A stretch of 64,000 nt of DNA from Mycobacterium sp. 852014-50255_SCH5639931 (GTDB taxonomy: Bacteria; Actinomycetota; Actinomycetes; Mycobacteriales; Mycobacteriaceae), in contig NZ_LZSV01000023.1 in NCBI RefSeq assembly GCF_001665605.1, positions 27,738 through 91,737 on the forward strand. Direction: 5' to 3'. The position numbers and the translations under genes are program-made. Within the stretch, counting starts at the first letter, position 1. Every line of letters begins with the position of its first letter. The notes beneath the pieces were generated by a model. It was not told where the DNA came from. It saw only the letters and a program-made list of their open reading frames with translations, and ran no database searches. This document shows positions 28,669-37,343 of this stretch, in pieces.

Positions 28669-28973
28669 GCGGGGAATGAGAATTGCCTATCGGTACGCCC
28701 GGCTCTAGACGTACTGCATTGGGGGAGAGCGTTGTTCGTGTCGGCTGTGCGCCGAACGTGCAGCGGAGGAGCCACTTCTCGACCCCTATAGCAACCCTAC
28801 CTGCAAGCTGGCCACAGCCAATTGCGACCTCGGCTCAGACGGCGGGGACAGATCAGGCGGACTCATTCGAGTCGGCATACAGGCATACAAGGCCGAAAGA
28901 CCCTTGTGGGGGCGCCGAGGGTAGGAAAGTCTGATCGTTGACACGTACGACAATAGTGATGAGGGGGATTTCT
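28669..28973. other. Intergenic stretch between divergent genes
   Basis: About 300 nt holding the promoters of the phosphatase operon (minus) and the Cys-rich membrane protein (plus). A TTGACA at 28938-28943 has no matching -10 at the usual distance. I see no further gene, repeat or RNA here. Confidence 0.4.
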
Positions 28974-29609
28974 ATGTTGCGTAATTCGCACGGCGGGCTT
29001 GCGACGCGGAGCCGACGGGGGTTGCGAATGGAAAAATCAATCATGACGCGATTCGTAGAATTGGTCGCTGCCAAGCTCGGCCGTTGTGGCGCGTGCATGC
29101 GTCAATCGTTCCTCGCCGCGCTTGGGACATGGATCTTTGCCGCAATTGCAGTCTCCTTGACCGGCTCAAGCTGGATCGCTCTTGCGACGGGAACTTTCGC
29201 GGCTGCACCCACGGCGCTCTGGTTCGCCCACCTCACCGCATTCTCTGTCCGCACCGCGCGGGGCTGGATAAAGACTCCGACGATCACTGCAGATGGCGGC
29301 ATGATCACGCACAGTCAGCGCGATTTCTTCCCGCTCTTCGCCAAAGCCTTTGCCGCCGCGACGACGGCGACCATCCTTCAAACCGCGACGACGAAGGCCC
29401 TTCCTATGGCGGCGTCGGGCTGTCCCGATGGGTGGTACGCTTGTGGTTCTAGCAAATGCTGCTCAGGGCCTGGAATGCACTGGGCGTGCATTGGATATAC
29501 CGGCAATAAGCCGTCGTGGAAGAAAAAGGTCGACTTCTGCACCAGTGCAAACTCGGACGACGACATAGAAGATCTCTCGCACAATTGCAGGGAGCTATAC
29601 GAGTGCTGA
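28974..29609 (+). CDS. Cys-rich membrane protein of unknown function
   Basis: 211 aa, not recognised. A basic N-terminus with a CGAC pair precedes two hydrophobic stretches (about 45-66 and 68-85, cut by a short polar turn), and a third weaker one near residues 118-135. The last 60 residues carry eight cysteines, beginning CPDGWYACGSSKCC and ending with Cys at the C-terminus, a pattern of a small disulfide- or metal-binding domain. ATG 28974 is chosen over 28938 for its GAGGGGG tract at 28961-28967. Base composition is lower in GC than the neighbours and codon use is less biased, suggesting transfer. It lies next to tRNA-Leu. Confidence 0.65.
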   Translation: MLRNSHGGLATRSRRGLRMEKSIMTRFVELVAAKLGRCGACMRQSFLAALGTWIFAAIAVSLTGSSWIALATGTFAAAPTALWFAHLTAFSVRTARGWIKTPTITADGGMITHSQRDFFPLFAKAFAAATTATILQTATTKALPMAASGCPDGWYACGSSKCCSGPGMHWACIGYTGNKPSWKKKVDFCTSANSDDDIEDLSHNCRELYEC

Positions 29610-29854
29610 CCGCATGACAAAGCGGGTGGTGCAGCCGGGCGTGACGCACCATTGGCCGAATGGACACACAAGCGGGGCGTAGGCTCCGGCGATCGATGGT
29701 GGCGCTCACCTACGGTTACTTCGGGCGCGCCATCGACGACCACATCACCGCCCCGTGCGACGATGTGCTGTCGTCGATGATCGCGCGTCTTGATTACGAT
29801 CCCCATCTGCGACAAGTCAAGGCGACAGCCGACTTGAGTCGTGTCGCCGGATGT

Positions 29855-29939
29855 GTCCGAGGGGGGACTTGAACCCCCACGCCCATTAGTAGGGCACTAG
29901 CACCTCAAGCTAGCGCGTCTGCCATTCCGCCACTCGGAC
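29855..29939 (-). tRNA. tRNA-Leu, anticodon GAG
   Basis: An 85-nt class II tRNA on the minus strand. The acceptor stem GTCCGAG/CTCGGAC (29939-29933 with 29861-29855) is perfect. The anticodon stem CTAGC/GCTAG encloses the loop TTGAGGT, giving anticodon GAG (codons CUC/CUU). A variable arm and the T-loop GTTCAAG are present. CCA is not encoded. A short inverted repeat CCAACC/GGTTGG (29943-29959) sits just upstream of its 5' end. Confidence 0.95.
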
Positions 29940-30054
29940 AAACCAACCGCATGGGTTGGCAGCTAAGGCTATCGGATTGTCTCACGCGCGCCCAACCCAG
30001 CCGGGCCGCTCAGCACCGAGCCCGGCGGCCCCGGCAATGGTAGGAAAGGTGGTT

Positions 30055-31401
30055 GTGACCGCCCAGACCGAGTTCCCGAACAGCCCGAGTGACGACGTGG
30101 TCGAGGTCGTCAGCAGGCTGATCCGATTCGACACCACCAACACCGGTGAACCGGAGACGACGCGGGGCGAGGCCGAGTGCGCGCAGTGGGTCGCCGAGCA
30201 ACTCGCCCAGGTCGGGTATGCGCCCCAATATGTGGAATCGGGTGCTCCGGGCCGCGGCAACGTGATCGCCCGCCTCGCGGGCGCCGACAGCTCGCGCGGC
30301 GCATTGCTGATCCATGGTCATCTCGACGTGGTGCCGGCCGAGCCGGCCGAGTGGAGCGTGCACCCGTTCTCCGGCGCGGTCAAGGAAGGCTTCGTCTGGG
30401 GCCGCGGTGCGGTCGACATGAAGGACATGGTCGGCATGATGATCGTGGTGGCCCGGCGGTTGAAGCAGGCCGGGATCGTGCCGCCACGGGATCTGGTGTT
30501 CGCCTTCGTTGCCGACGAGGAACACGGCGGCACCTTCGGGGCGCGGTGGCTGGTCGACAACCGGCCCGACCTGTTCGAGGGCGTCACGGAAGCGATCGGC
30601 GAAGTGGGCGGCTTCTCGTTGACCGTGCCCCGCCGCGACGGGGGCGAACGCCGGCTCTATTTGATCGAGACCGCCGAGAAGGGTTTGTCCTGGATGCGGC
30701 TGACTGCCCGCGGCCCGGCCGGACACGGATCGATGGTGCATGACCGCAACGCCGTCACCGCCGTCGCCGAGGCGGTCGCCCGGTTGGGCCGGCACCAGTT
30801 TCCCCTCGTACTGACCGACACCGTCGCCCAGTTCCTGGCGGCCGTCAGTGAGGAGACCGGGCTGACGTTCGACGTCGAGTCGGGCGACCTGGCGGGGGCG
30901 GTCGAAAAGCTCGGCCCGATGGCCCGCATGCTCAAGGCCGTGCTGCACGACACCGCGAACCCGACGATGCTCAAGGCCGGATACAAGGCGAACGTCGTCC
31001 CGGCCGTCGCGGAAGCGGTGGTCGACTGCCGAATCCTGCCGGGCCGTAAGGAGGCGTTCGAGGCCGAGGTCGACGAACTGCTCGGCCCGGACGTCACACG
31101 GGAGTGGATCAAAGACTTCTCGTCCTATGAGACGAGCTTCGACGGTGACCTGGTGGACGCCATGAACGCCGCCGTGCTGGCCCTCGACCCGGATGGCCGC
31201 ACGGTGCCCTACATGCTCTCCGGTGGCACTGACGCAAAGTCGTTCGCGCGCTTGGGTATTCGTTGTTTCGGTTTCAGCCCGCTGCGGTTGCCGCCGGACC
31301 TCGATTTCACCGCGTTGTTCCATGGTGTCGACGAGCGGGTACCCGTTGACGCGCTGAGGTTCGGCACCGAAGTGCTGGCACACTTCTTGACGCACTGCTG
31401 A
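30055..31401 (+). CDS. M20-family metallopeptidase/dipeptidase (Rv2141c homologue)
   Basis: 448 aa, exactly the M. tuberculosis length as I recall it. Zinc peptidase of the ArgE/DapE/CPG2 group. Metal ligands and catalytic residues follow the family: [22 protein letters not shown], the catalytic ADEEHGG, and a late GGTDAKSF. The dimerisation insert spans about 180-300. GTG 30055 has AAAGG at 30045-30049; the longer frame from 29956 runs through the tRNA leader and is not used. The substrate is unknown. Next to the PEBP gene in the same orientation. Confidence 0.9.
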   Translation: MTAQTEFPNSPSDDVVEVVSRLIRFDTTNTGEPETTRGEAECAQWVAEQLAQVGYAPQYVESGAPGRGNVIARLAGADSSRGALLIHGHLDVVPAEPAEWSVHPFSGAVKEGFVWGRGAVDMKDMVGMMIVVARRLKQAGIVPPRDLVFAFVADEEHGGTFGARWLVDNRPDLFEGVTEAIGEVGGFSLTVPRRDGGERRLYLIETAEKGLSWMRLTARGPAGHGSMVHDRNAVTAVAEAVARLGRHQFPLVLTDTVAQFLAAVSEETGLTFDVESGDLAGAVEKLGPMARMLKAVLHDTANPTMLKAGYKANVVPAVAEAVVDCRILPGRKEAFEAEVDELLGPDVTREWIKDFSSYETSFDGDLVDAMNAAVLALDPDGRTVPYMLSGGTDAKSFARLGIRCFGFSPLRLPPDLDFTALFHGVDERVPVDALRFGTEVLAHFLTHC

Positions 31402-31430
31402 AGACACGACACGTAACGAGAGGATCGCTC

Positions 31431-31961
31431 ATGAGCACCGCGCCCGACCCGTACGCCGCGCTGCCGCAGCTGCCGACGTTCACCCTGACATCGGAGTCGA
31501 TCACCGACGGCCAGTCGCTGGCCAAGCCACAGGTCAGCGGGATCATGGGCGCGGGTGGAGAAGATGTCAGCCCGCAGTTGAGCTGGTCGGGATTCCCGGG
31601 GGAGACCCGCAGCTTCGCCGTCACCGTCTACGACCCCGATGCGCCGACGGCCTCGGGGTTCTGGCACTGGGCGGTGGCCAACCTGCCGGCCGACGTCACC
31701 GAACTGCCCGCGGGGGCGGGGGACGGGAGCGACCTGCCCGGTGACGCGCTGACGCTGGTCAACGACGCCGGGATGCGCCGCTACATCGGTGCGGCGCCGC
31801 CGCCCGGGCACGGGCCGCACCGGTACTACATCGCGGTGCACGCCGTGGACGTCGACAAGCTGGACCTCGCCGAGGACGCCAGCCCCGCCTACCTCGGCTT
31901 CAACCTTTTCCAGCACGCGATCGCGCGTGCCGTCATTCACGGCATCTACGAACAGAAGTAG
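31431..31961 (+). CDS. PEBP/RKIP-family protein (TB18.6, Rv2140c homologue)
   Basis: 176 aa, the usual length. Phosphatidylethanolamine-binding protein fold with the anion-pocket motifs [21 protein letters not shown] and [15 protein letters not shown]. The YbhB/RKIP family binds small phosphorylated or lipid ligands; the M. tuberculosis homologue binds small molecules but has no settled role. ATG 31431 follows an AGAGGA tract. It lies 29 nt after the peptidase gene and is probably co-transcribed with it. Confidence 0.92.
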   Translation: MSTAPDPYAALPQLPTFTLTSESITDGQSLAKPQVSGIMGAGGEDVSPQLSWSGFPGETRSFAVTVYDPDAPTASGFWHWAVANLPADVTELPAGAGDGSDLPGDALTLVNDAGMRRYIGAAPPPGHGPHRYYIAVHAVDVDKLDLAEDASPAYLGFNLFQHAIARAVIHGIYEQK

Positions 31962-31975
31962 CCGCGCGTCCCTAC

Positions 31976-32131
31976 GCAGTCGCGGCGCTCTTCGCCGCTC
32001 TCGACGAAGCATCAACTCGTGGCGCGTCTTTCGCGGAGTTGATGGATTTGTTTGATTTCCACCAGCGTCTGCGGCGCGAATGGGAGGCACTGGAGTATGA
32101 GGCCACTAGACCGTTTACGCGACCATGGTGA
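31976..32131 (+). pseudogene. Coding-like fragment, 51 codons without a start
   Basis: In one plus-strand frame the PEBP-pyrD gap reads as an ordinary amphipathic protein segment (AVAALFAALDEASTRGA..., FAELMDLFDFHQRLRREWE...) and stops at TGA 32129-32131. No ATG/GTG/TTG with a ribosome-binding site opens it. It could be the 3' remnant of a lost gene, loosely recalling 13E12/DUF222-type proteins, or chance. Confidence 0.3.
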
Positions 32132-32140
32132 GGAGCGCGA

Positions 32141-33241
32141 CTAACCGCGTTTCGGTGCAGCCGAGCCGACGGCATCACTGAGCGAGGCGAACCCGCCGTC
32201 GCGCAACCGGCGCGCGATGCCGTCGTGAATGCGCTTGGGCCACAAGCCTCCTCCGTAGATGAAGCCGGTGTAGCCCTGCAGCAGCGACGCGCCCGCGGTG
32301 ATGCGTTCCCACGCGTCGTCGGCCGTTTCGATGCCACCGACGCTGATCAGCACCAGGCGATCACCGACCCGGCCATAGAGCCGGCGCAGCACCTCGGCGG
32401 CGCGGCGTGCCACCGGCGGCCCGGAAATGCCGCCGGGGCCCAGCGCGTCGACCCCCGGCGTCCGAAGGCCCACACGCGACACCGTGGTGTTGGTGGCGAC
32501 GATCCCGGCCAGGCCCAGCTCGACAGCCAGGTCGGCGACATCATCGAGATCGGCGTCGGAAAGATCGGGCGCGATCTTGACCAGCACCGGCTTCGACGTC
32601 TCGGCGAGGACGGCCGACAGGATTGGTCGCAGCGACTCGACCGCCTGCAGGTCGCGCAGGCCGGGCGTGTTCGGCGAGCTGACGTTGACCACCAGGTAGG
32701 ACGCCAGCGGCCCGACCAGGCGGGCGCTGGCCCGGTAGTCGTCGACGGCGTCGGCGGCCGGCGTGGACTTCGTCTTGCCGATGTTGACCCCGATCGGGAC
32801 CTCGGGTCGGTGACGCGCGAGCTGGATCGCCAGCGCGCCGGCGCCGAGGTTGTTGAAGCCCATCCGGTTCAGCAGGGCGCGGTCGGCGGGCAGTCGGAAC
32901 ATCCGCGGGGGCGGGTTGCCGGGCTGCGCGTTCGCGGTGACGGTCCCGACCTCCGCGTACCCGAATCCCAAGGCGCCCCAGGTCATCAACCCCTTGCCGT
33001 CCTTGTCAAAGCCGGCGGCCAGCCCGAGCGGACCCGGGAACCGCACCCCGAACACCGTGCTCGCCAGCACCGGATCGGTAGGGCCAAGCAGGCGGTGCAA
33101 CAGCCGCCGCGTCAGGCCGACGACGGTGGCGCCACGCAGCACCGCGAAGACCAGCGTGTGGATGCGCTCGGGCGGAATCAGGAAGAACAGCCGTCGCACG
33201 AGGCCGTACACCAGGCCTTCGCGCGGTGGGGCCATCGTCAC
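32141..33241 (-). CDS. pyrD: PyrD, dihydroorotate dehydrogenase (quinone), class 2
   Basis: 366 aa. Membrane-associated FMN enzyme of pyrimidine synthesis that passes electrons to menaquinone. The N-terminal helix pair ([22 protein letters not shown]) marks class 2. FMN and substrate motifs include [32 protein letters not shown], the catalytic serine in that segment, VKIAPDLSD and [23 protein letters not shown] 33241 overlaps the stop of the DUF5703 gene (GTGA); ATG 33235 is an alternative. Third gene of the lppL-DUF5703-pyrD unit. Confidence 0.96.
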   Translation of the reverse strand: MTMAPPREGLVYGLVRRLFFLIPPERIHTLVFAVLRGATVVGLTRRLLHRLLGPTDPVLASTVFGVRFPGPLGLAAGFDKDGKGLMTWGALGFGYAEVGTVTANAQPGNPPPRMFRLPADRALLNRMGFNNLGAGALAIQLARHRPEVPIGVNIGKTKSTPAADAVDDYRASARLVGPLASYLVVNVSSPNTPGLRDLQAVESLRPILSAVLAETSKPVLVKIAPDLSDADLDDVADLAVELGLAGIVATNTTVSRVGLRTPGVDALGPGGISGPPVARRAAEVLRRLYGRVGDRLVLISVGGIETADDAWERITAGASLLQGYTGFIYGGGLWPKRIHDGIARRLRDGGFASLSDAVGSAAPKRG

Positions 33242-33492
33242 AGTTGCGGCTGGTCGGGTCGGCGGTTGTCCAGGCGAGACTTCTTGCGGCGCAACAGCAC
33301 TCGTCTGCTGCCGTCGGTGTAGAGCCGCACCCGGGTCAGCTCCCAGCCCCGGTATTCGGCCTCGATGGACAGCCGGATGGACGCGCTGACACGGGTCACC
33401 TCAGGCGGCAGGCGCAGCGGCACCCACTCGTATTCGTCGGACAGCTCGGTGTCCCAGCCCGCGGGCAACTGACTCCGGCGCGGCGCGGTCAA
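33238..33492 (-). CDS. DUF5703-type small protein
   Basis: 84 aa. The conserved core is [20 protein letters not shown] followed by [14 protein letters not shown] and RRVLLRRK, the pattern of a small actinobacterial family of unknown function found beside pyrD. TTG 33492 forms a TTGA overlap with the lppL stop and the gene's own stop overlaps pyrD, so the coding frame is well defined by coupling even though TTG is a weak start. It carries no signal peptide or membrane segment. Confidence 0.8.
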   Translation of the reverse strand: MTAPRRSQLPAGWDTELSDEYEWVPLRLPPEVTRVSASIRLSIEAEYRGWELTRVRLYTDGSRRVLLRRKKSRLDNRRPDQPQL

Positions 33493-34541
33493 CGCTTACC
33501 CGCCGCGTGATCGATGACCTGAACCCCCGCACCGGACCCCGACACCACGTACAAGGTGTCTGACGCTTCATCGAAGGCCAGTGAGTTCGGTTGCTGCACG
33601 GTCGGGTAACGCACCTTTTCGACGGGAATTCCGGTGGACAGATCGTAACCAATCACCATATTGGAAGCGGTCTGGGTTACCCAGCTCAACTCGCGGGAGC
33701 CGGCCAGGCCGTATGGCGCCTGGGGCACCGGATAGGCCTGTCGCAAGATCAGCGGGTCGACGCCGTACACCAGCAGCTGGCCGCCCCGGGTGTCGGCGAC
33801 CAGCACCCGGCCCCACGGGTCCGCGGCCATGGTGGTTGCGCCTTCGCCCGCCCGCAACGCCTGGCGGGCTTGACCGTCGGCGCCGATCGTGGTCACCGAG
33901 GTTTGCCCCCGGTCCAGGACCGCCGTCGTATTCCCTTGCGTGGCAAGCGCATCGACGCGGGCGAAGATCTTGGTCCGGCTGCCGACGGTAGCGGTGTCGA
34001 CGCTGTCCGGCGTCGGCGAGGCAAGGGTATAGACGGCCCCGTCGGCGCTGCCCAGCACCAGTTTGCCGTCGGCGCGTTGGGCCACCGCGGTGAAGTCGGC
34101 CTGCTCGGCGTCGGTGACGTTCACCTGCCTCGTGTGGCCGGTGGTCAGGTCGATTACGACATAGCCACCTCGGACGGCCAGGAAGAGCCTGCCGTGGCCG
34201 TCGTCGGTCAACGAGGTCGCCGGTACCGGCAGGTCGATGACGCGCGGTGCGGCCTTGGGGTCACCGAAGATGGTGACGGTGGCAGGCGCGGGCGGGGCGC
34301 CGGCGGGCGTCAGCACCGCCAGCTGGTGCGTGCCGCCGTCGAACGCCGCGGCGGTGGCGCGGGCGGCCAGCGCGCGCACCTCGCCGGCCGGGTTCTGCGA
34401 CACCGGCGGCGACACTGCGGCCACGGCCGGTTCGATGGTGGGCGGTGCGGATTTGAATGTATTCGACGAACATCCCGTGACGGCGCCCAGCAAAAGCGCG
34501 ATGCCGAGTAAACCCCGGTGAGCTGCCGCTCGGCGACGCAT
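33489..34541 (-). CDS. lppL: LppL-family lipoprotein
   Basis: 350 aa. An RRR-containing N-terminus, a hydrophobic core and the lipobox GAVTGC form a lipoprotein signal peptide. The mature part begins SSNTFKSAPP and is a series of about 40-residue beta repeats (TSLTDDGHGRLFLAVRGG, TTMAADPWGRVLVADTRGG, NSLAFDEASDTLYVVSG), i.e. a beta-propeller on the outer face of the membrane. The ligand is unknown. ATG 34541 is chosen; TTG 34556 is in frame. First gene of the operon leading to pyrD. Confidence 0.88.
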   Translation of the reverse strand: MRRRAAAHRGLLGIALLLGAVTGCSSNTFKSAPPTIEPAVAAVSPPVSQNPAGEVRALAARATAAAFDGGTHQLAVLTPAGAPPAPATVTIFGDPKAAPRVIDLPVPATSLTDDGHGRLFLAVRGGYVVIDLTTGHTRQVNVTDAEQADFTAVAQRADGKLVLGSADGAVYTLASPTPDSVDTATVGSRTKIFARVDALATQGNTTAVLDRGQTSVTTIGADGQARQALRAGEGATTMAADPWGRVLVADTRGGQLLVYGVDPLILRQAYPVPQAPYGLAGSRELSWVTQTASNMVIGYDLSTGIPVEKVRYPTVQQPNSLAFDEASDTLYVVSGSGAGVQVIDHAAGKR

Positions 34542-34654
34542 GTGCGTTGACAGCAATTATTTTCCCTCGCGTAACGACTATGGACTAGGCATACTAAGGA
34601 ACGCCTTCGCATCCAATATGGCCATGTCGCCTACATCAAGTCCCGCGGGCGAGG

Positions 34655-34660
34655 TATGGT
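34655..34660 (+). promoter_or_regulatory. -10 element for a leaderless transcript (34667 gene)
   Basis: TATGGT (TANNNT) is followed by 6 nt and then ATG 34667, so transcription would start at the start codon. No ribosome-binding site is present. Confidence 0.6.
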
Positions 34661-34666
34661 CGGGCC

Positions 34667-34969
34667 ATGGCCGTCACCGTTGACCGGCATACCGCGGAGA
34701 AAGAGTTTGCTGTCGAGGATCTGTCGACAGGCATTTTCGCCAGCGGGTATGGACAAGTCGGTGATGGGCGCAGTTTTGCGTTCCACATCGAGCACCGATC
34801 GCTTGTCGTCGAGATTTACCGACCGCGCCTTGCCGGGCCAGTTCCCCAGGCGGATGAGGTGGTCGCCAGGGCGATCCGCAGCCTGGTCGATATCGACGTC
34901 TCCGACGAGCGCAGCCTGATCGCCGCCGTTCGTGACTCGGTGGCGCACGCGGTCCCGGTCACGCGCTAG
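34667..34969 (+). CDS. Conserved hypothetical protein (position of Rv2137c)
   Basis: 100 aa, with no recognised domain. It reads as a compact alpha/beta protein (SFAFHIEHRSLVVEIYRPRLAGP, then helical ADEVVARAIRSLVDIDVSDERSLIAAVRDSV). It has no signal peptide, membrane segment or cysteine. The start is supported by a TATGGT -10 six nt upstream, typical of leaderless mycobacterial mRNAs. The synteny with Rv2137c is from memory. The histidine phosphatase follows after about 70 nt, where M. tuberculosis has an undecaprenyl-diphosphatase gene (memory) that is missing here. Confidence 0.75.
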   Translation: MAVTVDRHTAEKEFAVEDLSTGIFASGYGQVGDGRSFAFHIEHRSLVVEIYRPRLAGPVPQADEVVARAIRSLVDIDVSDERSLIAAVRDSVAHAVPVTR

Positions 34970-35041
34970 TCAAGAACCCGCACCCGCACCGGGTACGGTC
35001 GTGATCGTGGTTTGGGCGACGTCTCGGTGGGACACCGCGGC

Positions 35042-35794
35042 ATGACGGTCATCCTGTTGCGCCATGGTCGCTCCACCTCGAACACCGCCGGCGTCCTCGC
35101 CGGACGCTCCGAGGGCGTCGACCTTGACGACAAGGGCCGCGATCAGGCCGCCGGGCTGATCGACCGGATCGGTGACCTGCCCATCCGGGGGCTGATCAGT
35201 TCGCCACTGCTGCGTTGCCGGCGCACCGTCGAGCCGCTCGCCGAGGCGCTGTGCCTCGAGCCGCTCATCGAAGACCGGCTCGCCGAAGTGGACTACGGGG
35301 AGTGGACCGGCCGCAAGATCGCCGAGCTGGCCGGGGAGCCGCTGTGGCGGGTTGTGCAGGCCCACCCGAGCGCGGCGGTGTTCCCCGGCGGCGAGGGGCT
35401 GGCGCAAGTGCAGGCGCGCGCCGTGGCCGCCGTCCGGGAACACGATCGGCGGCTGGCGGCGGAGCACGGCGGCGACGCCCTGTGGGTGGCCTGCACTCAC
35501 GGTGATGTCATCAAGGCGGTCGTCGCCGACGCCTACGGCATGCACCTGGACGCATTCCAGCGGGTCACCGCCGACCCGGCGTCGGTGAGTGTGATCCGAT
35601 ACACCGAACTGCGCCCGTTTGTGTTGCACGTCAACCACACCGGTGCGAAGTTGGCTGCAGCGCTGCGGGCCGGACCGCCGCCCCAGGATGAGGCGAAGGC
35701 GAAGACGGACGGCGAGTCCGGGGCGGGGCCAACGGAACAGCCGGCCGCGCCCGTACCGTCCGGCGACGCGGTGCTCGGCGGCTCGACTGATTAA
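35042..35794 (+). CDS. Histidine phosphatase superfamily protein (Rv2135c homologue)
   Basis: 250 aa. Phosphoglycerate mutase-like phosphatase: catalytic LLRHGRSTSN at residues 5-14 (His8), SSPLLRCRRTVEPLAEAL, the proton donor region EVDYGEWTGRK and the second catalytic histidine in ACTHGDVIKAV. A low-complexity Ala/Pro/Glu C-terminal tail of about 40 residues ends GDAVLGGSTD, conserved with M. tuberculosis. It is annotated as an MSMEG-type acid phosphatase in relatives; the substrate here is unknown. ATG 35042 begins at the conserved core; upstream GTG 35027 and TTG 35012 are in frame. It heads a run with DUF3090 and SCO1664 genes. Confidence 0.88.
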   Translation: MTVILLRHGRSTSNTAGVLAGRSEGVDLDDKGRDQAAGLIDRIGDLPIRGLISSPLLRCRRTVEPLAEALCLEPLIEDRLAEVDYGEWTGRKIAELAGEPLWRVVQAHPSAAVFPGGEGLAQVQARAVAAVREHDRRLAAEHGGDALWVACTHGDVIKAVVADAYGMHLDAFQRVTADPASVSVIRYTELRPFVLHVNHTGAKLAAALRAGPPPQDEAKAKTDGESGAGPTEQPAAPVPSGDAVLGGSTD

Positions 35795-35857
35795 TTCAGC
35801 TGTCGCGGGGCAATCGAATCGCACGGCGAAGGCAACAGCCGGTATTTTGGAGGTGCC

Positions 35858-36445
35858 ATGGCCCGCGCAATTCACGTCTTCCGCACACCCGACCGCTTCG
35901 TGGCCGGGACCGTTGGTCAGCCCGGAAACCGCACGTTCTACATACAGGCGGTGCACGATGCCCGGGTGGTGTCGGTGGTGTTGGAGAAGCAGCAGGTGGC
36001 GGTTCTGGCCGAGCGCATCGGTGCGCTGCTGCTCGAGGTGAATCGCAGGTTCGGCACCCCGGTGCCGCCGGAGCCCGCCGAGGTCGAGGACCTGAACCCG
36101 CTGATCACCCCCGTCGATGCCGAGTTCCGGGTTGGAACCATGGGCCTGGGCTGGGATTCGGAGGCCCAGACCGTGGTGGTCGAGTTGCTGGCCGTCACCG
36201 ACGCCGAATTCGACGCGTCGGTGGTGCTCGATGACACCGACGAGGGGCCCGACGCGGTGCGGGTGTTCTTGACGCCGGAGTCGGCGCGGCAGTTCGCCTC
36301 GCGCTCCAACCGCGTCATCTCAGCGGGGCGCCCGCCGTGCCCGCTGTGCGACGAACCGTTGGATCCGGAGGGCCATATCTGCGCGCGCGCCAACGGGTAT
36401 AGGCGCAGCGCGCTGCTCGGGCCTGACGATGAACTTGAGGCCTGA
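35858..36445 (+). CDS. DUF3090 family protein (Rv2134c homologue)
   Basis: 195 aa. Actinobacterial family with two conserved ends: HVFRTPDRFVAGTVGQPGNRTFYIQA and a C-terminal zinc-ribbon-like CPLCDEPLDPEGHIC (four metal-ligand candidates). ATG 35858 follows TTGGAGG. The gene overlaps the next one by 17 nt, and this DUF3090-SCO1664-(cysQ) arrangement is conserved across actinobacteria, pointing to a shared but unknown role. Confidence 0.9.
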   Translation: MARAIHVFRTPDRFVAGTVGQPGNRTFYIQAVHDARVVSVVLEKQQVAVLAERIGALLLEVNRRFGTPVPPEPAEVEDLNPLITPVDAEFRVGTMGLGWDSEAQTVVVELLAVTDAEFDASVVLDDTDEGPDAVRVFLTPESARQFASRSNRVISAGRPPCPLCDEPLDPEGHICARANGYRRSALLGPDDELEA

Positions 36446-37244
36446 CGACCGTGAGGTGTTGCGCAACGGCGAGCTGACGGTCATCGGACGCATCCGCTCA
36501 GCCAGCAACGCCACCTTCTTGTGCGAGTCCACGCTCGGCGAATCGACCGTGCACTGCGTCTACAAGCCGATCTCCGGCGAAGCCCCGCTGTGGGACTTTC
36601 CCGACGGAACGCTGGCCGGTCGTGAACTCGCGGCCTACCTGGTGTCGACGCAGTTGGGGTGGAACATCGTGCCCTACACGGTGATTCGTCACGGGCCGGC
36701 CGGTCCGGGCATGCTGCAACTCTGGGTGGACCAACCGGGCGACGCGGCCGACTCCGACCCGAGGCCCGGCCCTGACCTGGTCGACCTGTTTCCCGCCAAC
36801 CAACCGCAACCCGGTTACCTGCCGGTGCTGCGGGCCTACGACTATGCCGGCGACGAGGTCGTGTTGATGCACGCCGACGACATCCGGCTGCGGCGGATGG
36901 CGGTCTTCGACGTGCTGGTCAACAACGCCGACCGCAAGGGTGGTCATGTTCTGCGCGACGTTGAGGGCCACATCTACGGCGTCGACCACGGTGTGTGCCT
37001 GCATGTCGAGAACAAGCTGCGCACGGTGCTGTGGGGCTGGGCCAACAAGCCGGTCGACCAGAAGATGATGGAGGCGGTCGCCGGGCTCACAGAGGCCCTG
37101 ACGGGCGCGCTGTGCGACGAACTGGCCGAGCACATCACGCGGGCGGAGATCGCGGCGCTGCGCAGGCGCGCGCACGCGCTGCTCGACGATCCGGTGATGC
37201 CGGGACCCAACCGGCACCGACCCATTCCGTGGCCGGCCTTCTAG
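36429..37244 (+). CDS. SCO1664-family protein, kinase-like fold (Rv2133c homologue)
   Basis: 271 aa. The family has a PI3K/HipA-like kinase core: a nucleotide-lysine region CVYKPISGE, the catalytic-loop-like VLVNNADRKGGHVLRD and the metal-loop-like YGVDHGVCLH. Substrate and activity are undefined. The ATG at 36429 lies inside the DUF3090 gene (17-nt overlap), a coupling that supports the start. It is followed by one copy of the dispersed palindromic repeat. Confidence 0.88.
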   Translation: MNLRPDDREVLRNGELTVIGRIRSASNATFLCESTLGESTVHCVYKPISGEAPLWDFPDGTLAGRELAAYLVSTQLGWNIVPYTVIRHGPAGPGMLQLWVDQPGDAADSDPRPGPDLVDLFPANQPQPGYLPVLRAYDYAGDEVVLMHADDIRLRRMAVFDVLVNNADRKGGHVLRDVEGHIYGVDHGVCLHVENKLRTVLWGWANKPVDQKMMEAVAGLTEALTGALCDELAEHITRAEIAALRRRAHALLDDPVMPGPNRHRPIPWPAF

Positions 37245-37258
37245 GGCCGGACGTGTGA

Positions 37259-37303
37259 GGCGATGGCAAGCGCGGCGTAGCCGGCCGCAGCCGGTCGCCG
37301 CCA
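37259..37303 (+). repeat. Dispersed palindromic intergenic repeat, single copy
   Basis: GGCGATGGCAAGCGCGGC, then an inner GTAGCC and the closing GGTCGCCGCC match the units at 8113, 60039 and 63481. It begins 14 nt after the stop of the SCO1664-type gene and is more diverged than the other copies. Confidence 0.75.
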
Positions 37304-37343
37304 CGGGTTTAAGCCCCGCACGGGCGTCGGCGATACTGAACCG

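Noticed and set aside
28974..29609. Cys-rich protein as a RiPP or bacteriocin precursor
   Set aside because: It is too long, has membrane segments, and no modification or export enzymes are nearby.
29660..29872. 70-codon plus-strand ORF running into the tRNA gene
   Set aside because: It overlaps tRNA-Leu, has no ribosome-binding site and no recognisable family; too weak to call.
31209..32090. 293-codon minus-strand frame opposite the PEBP gene
   Set aside because: The PEBP protein on the plus strand is a clear family member of exact length; the antisense frame has no motifs.
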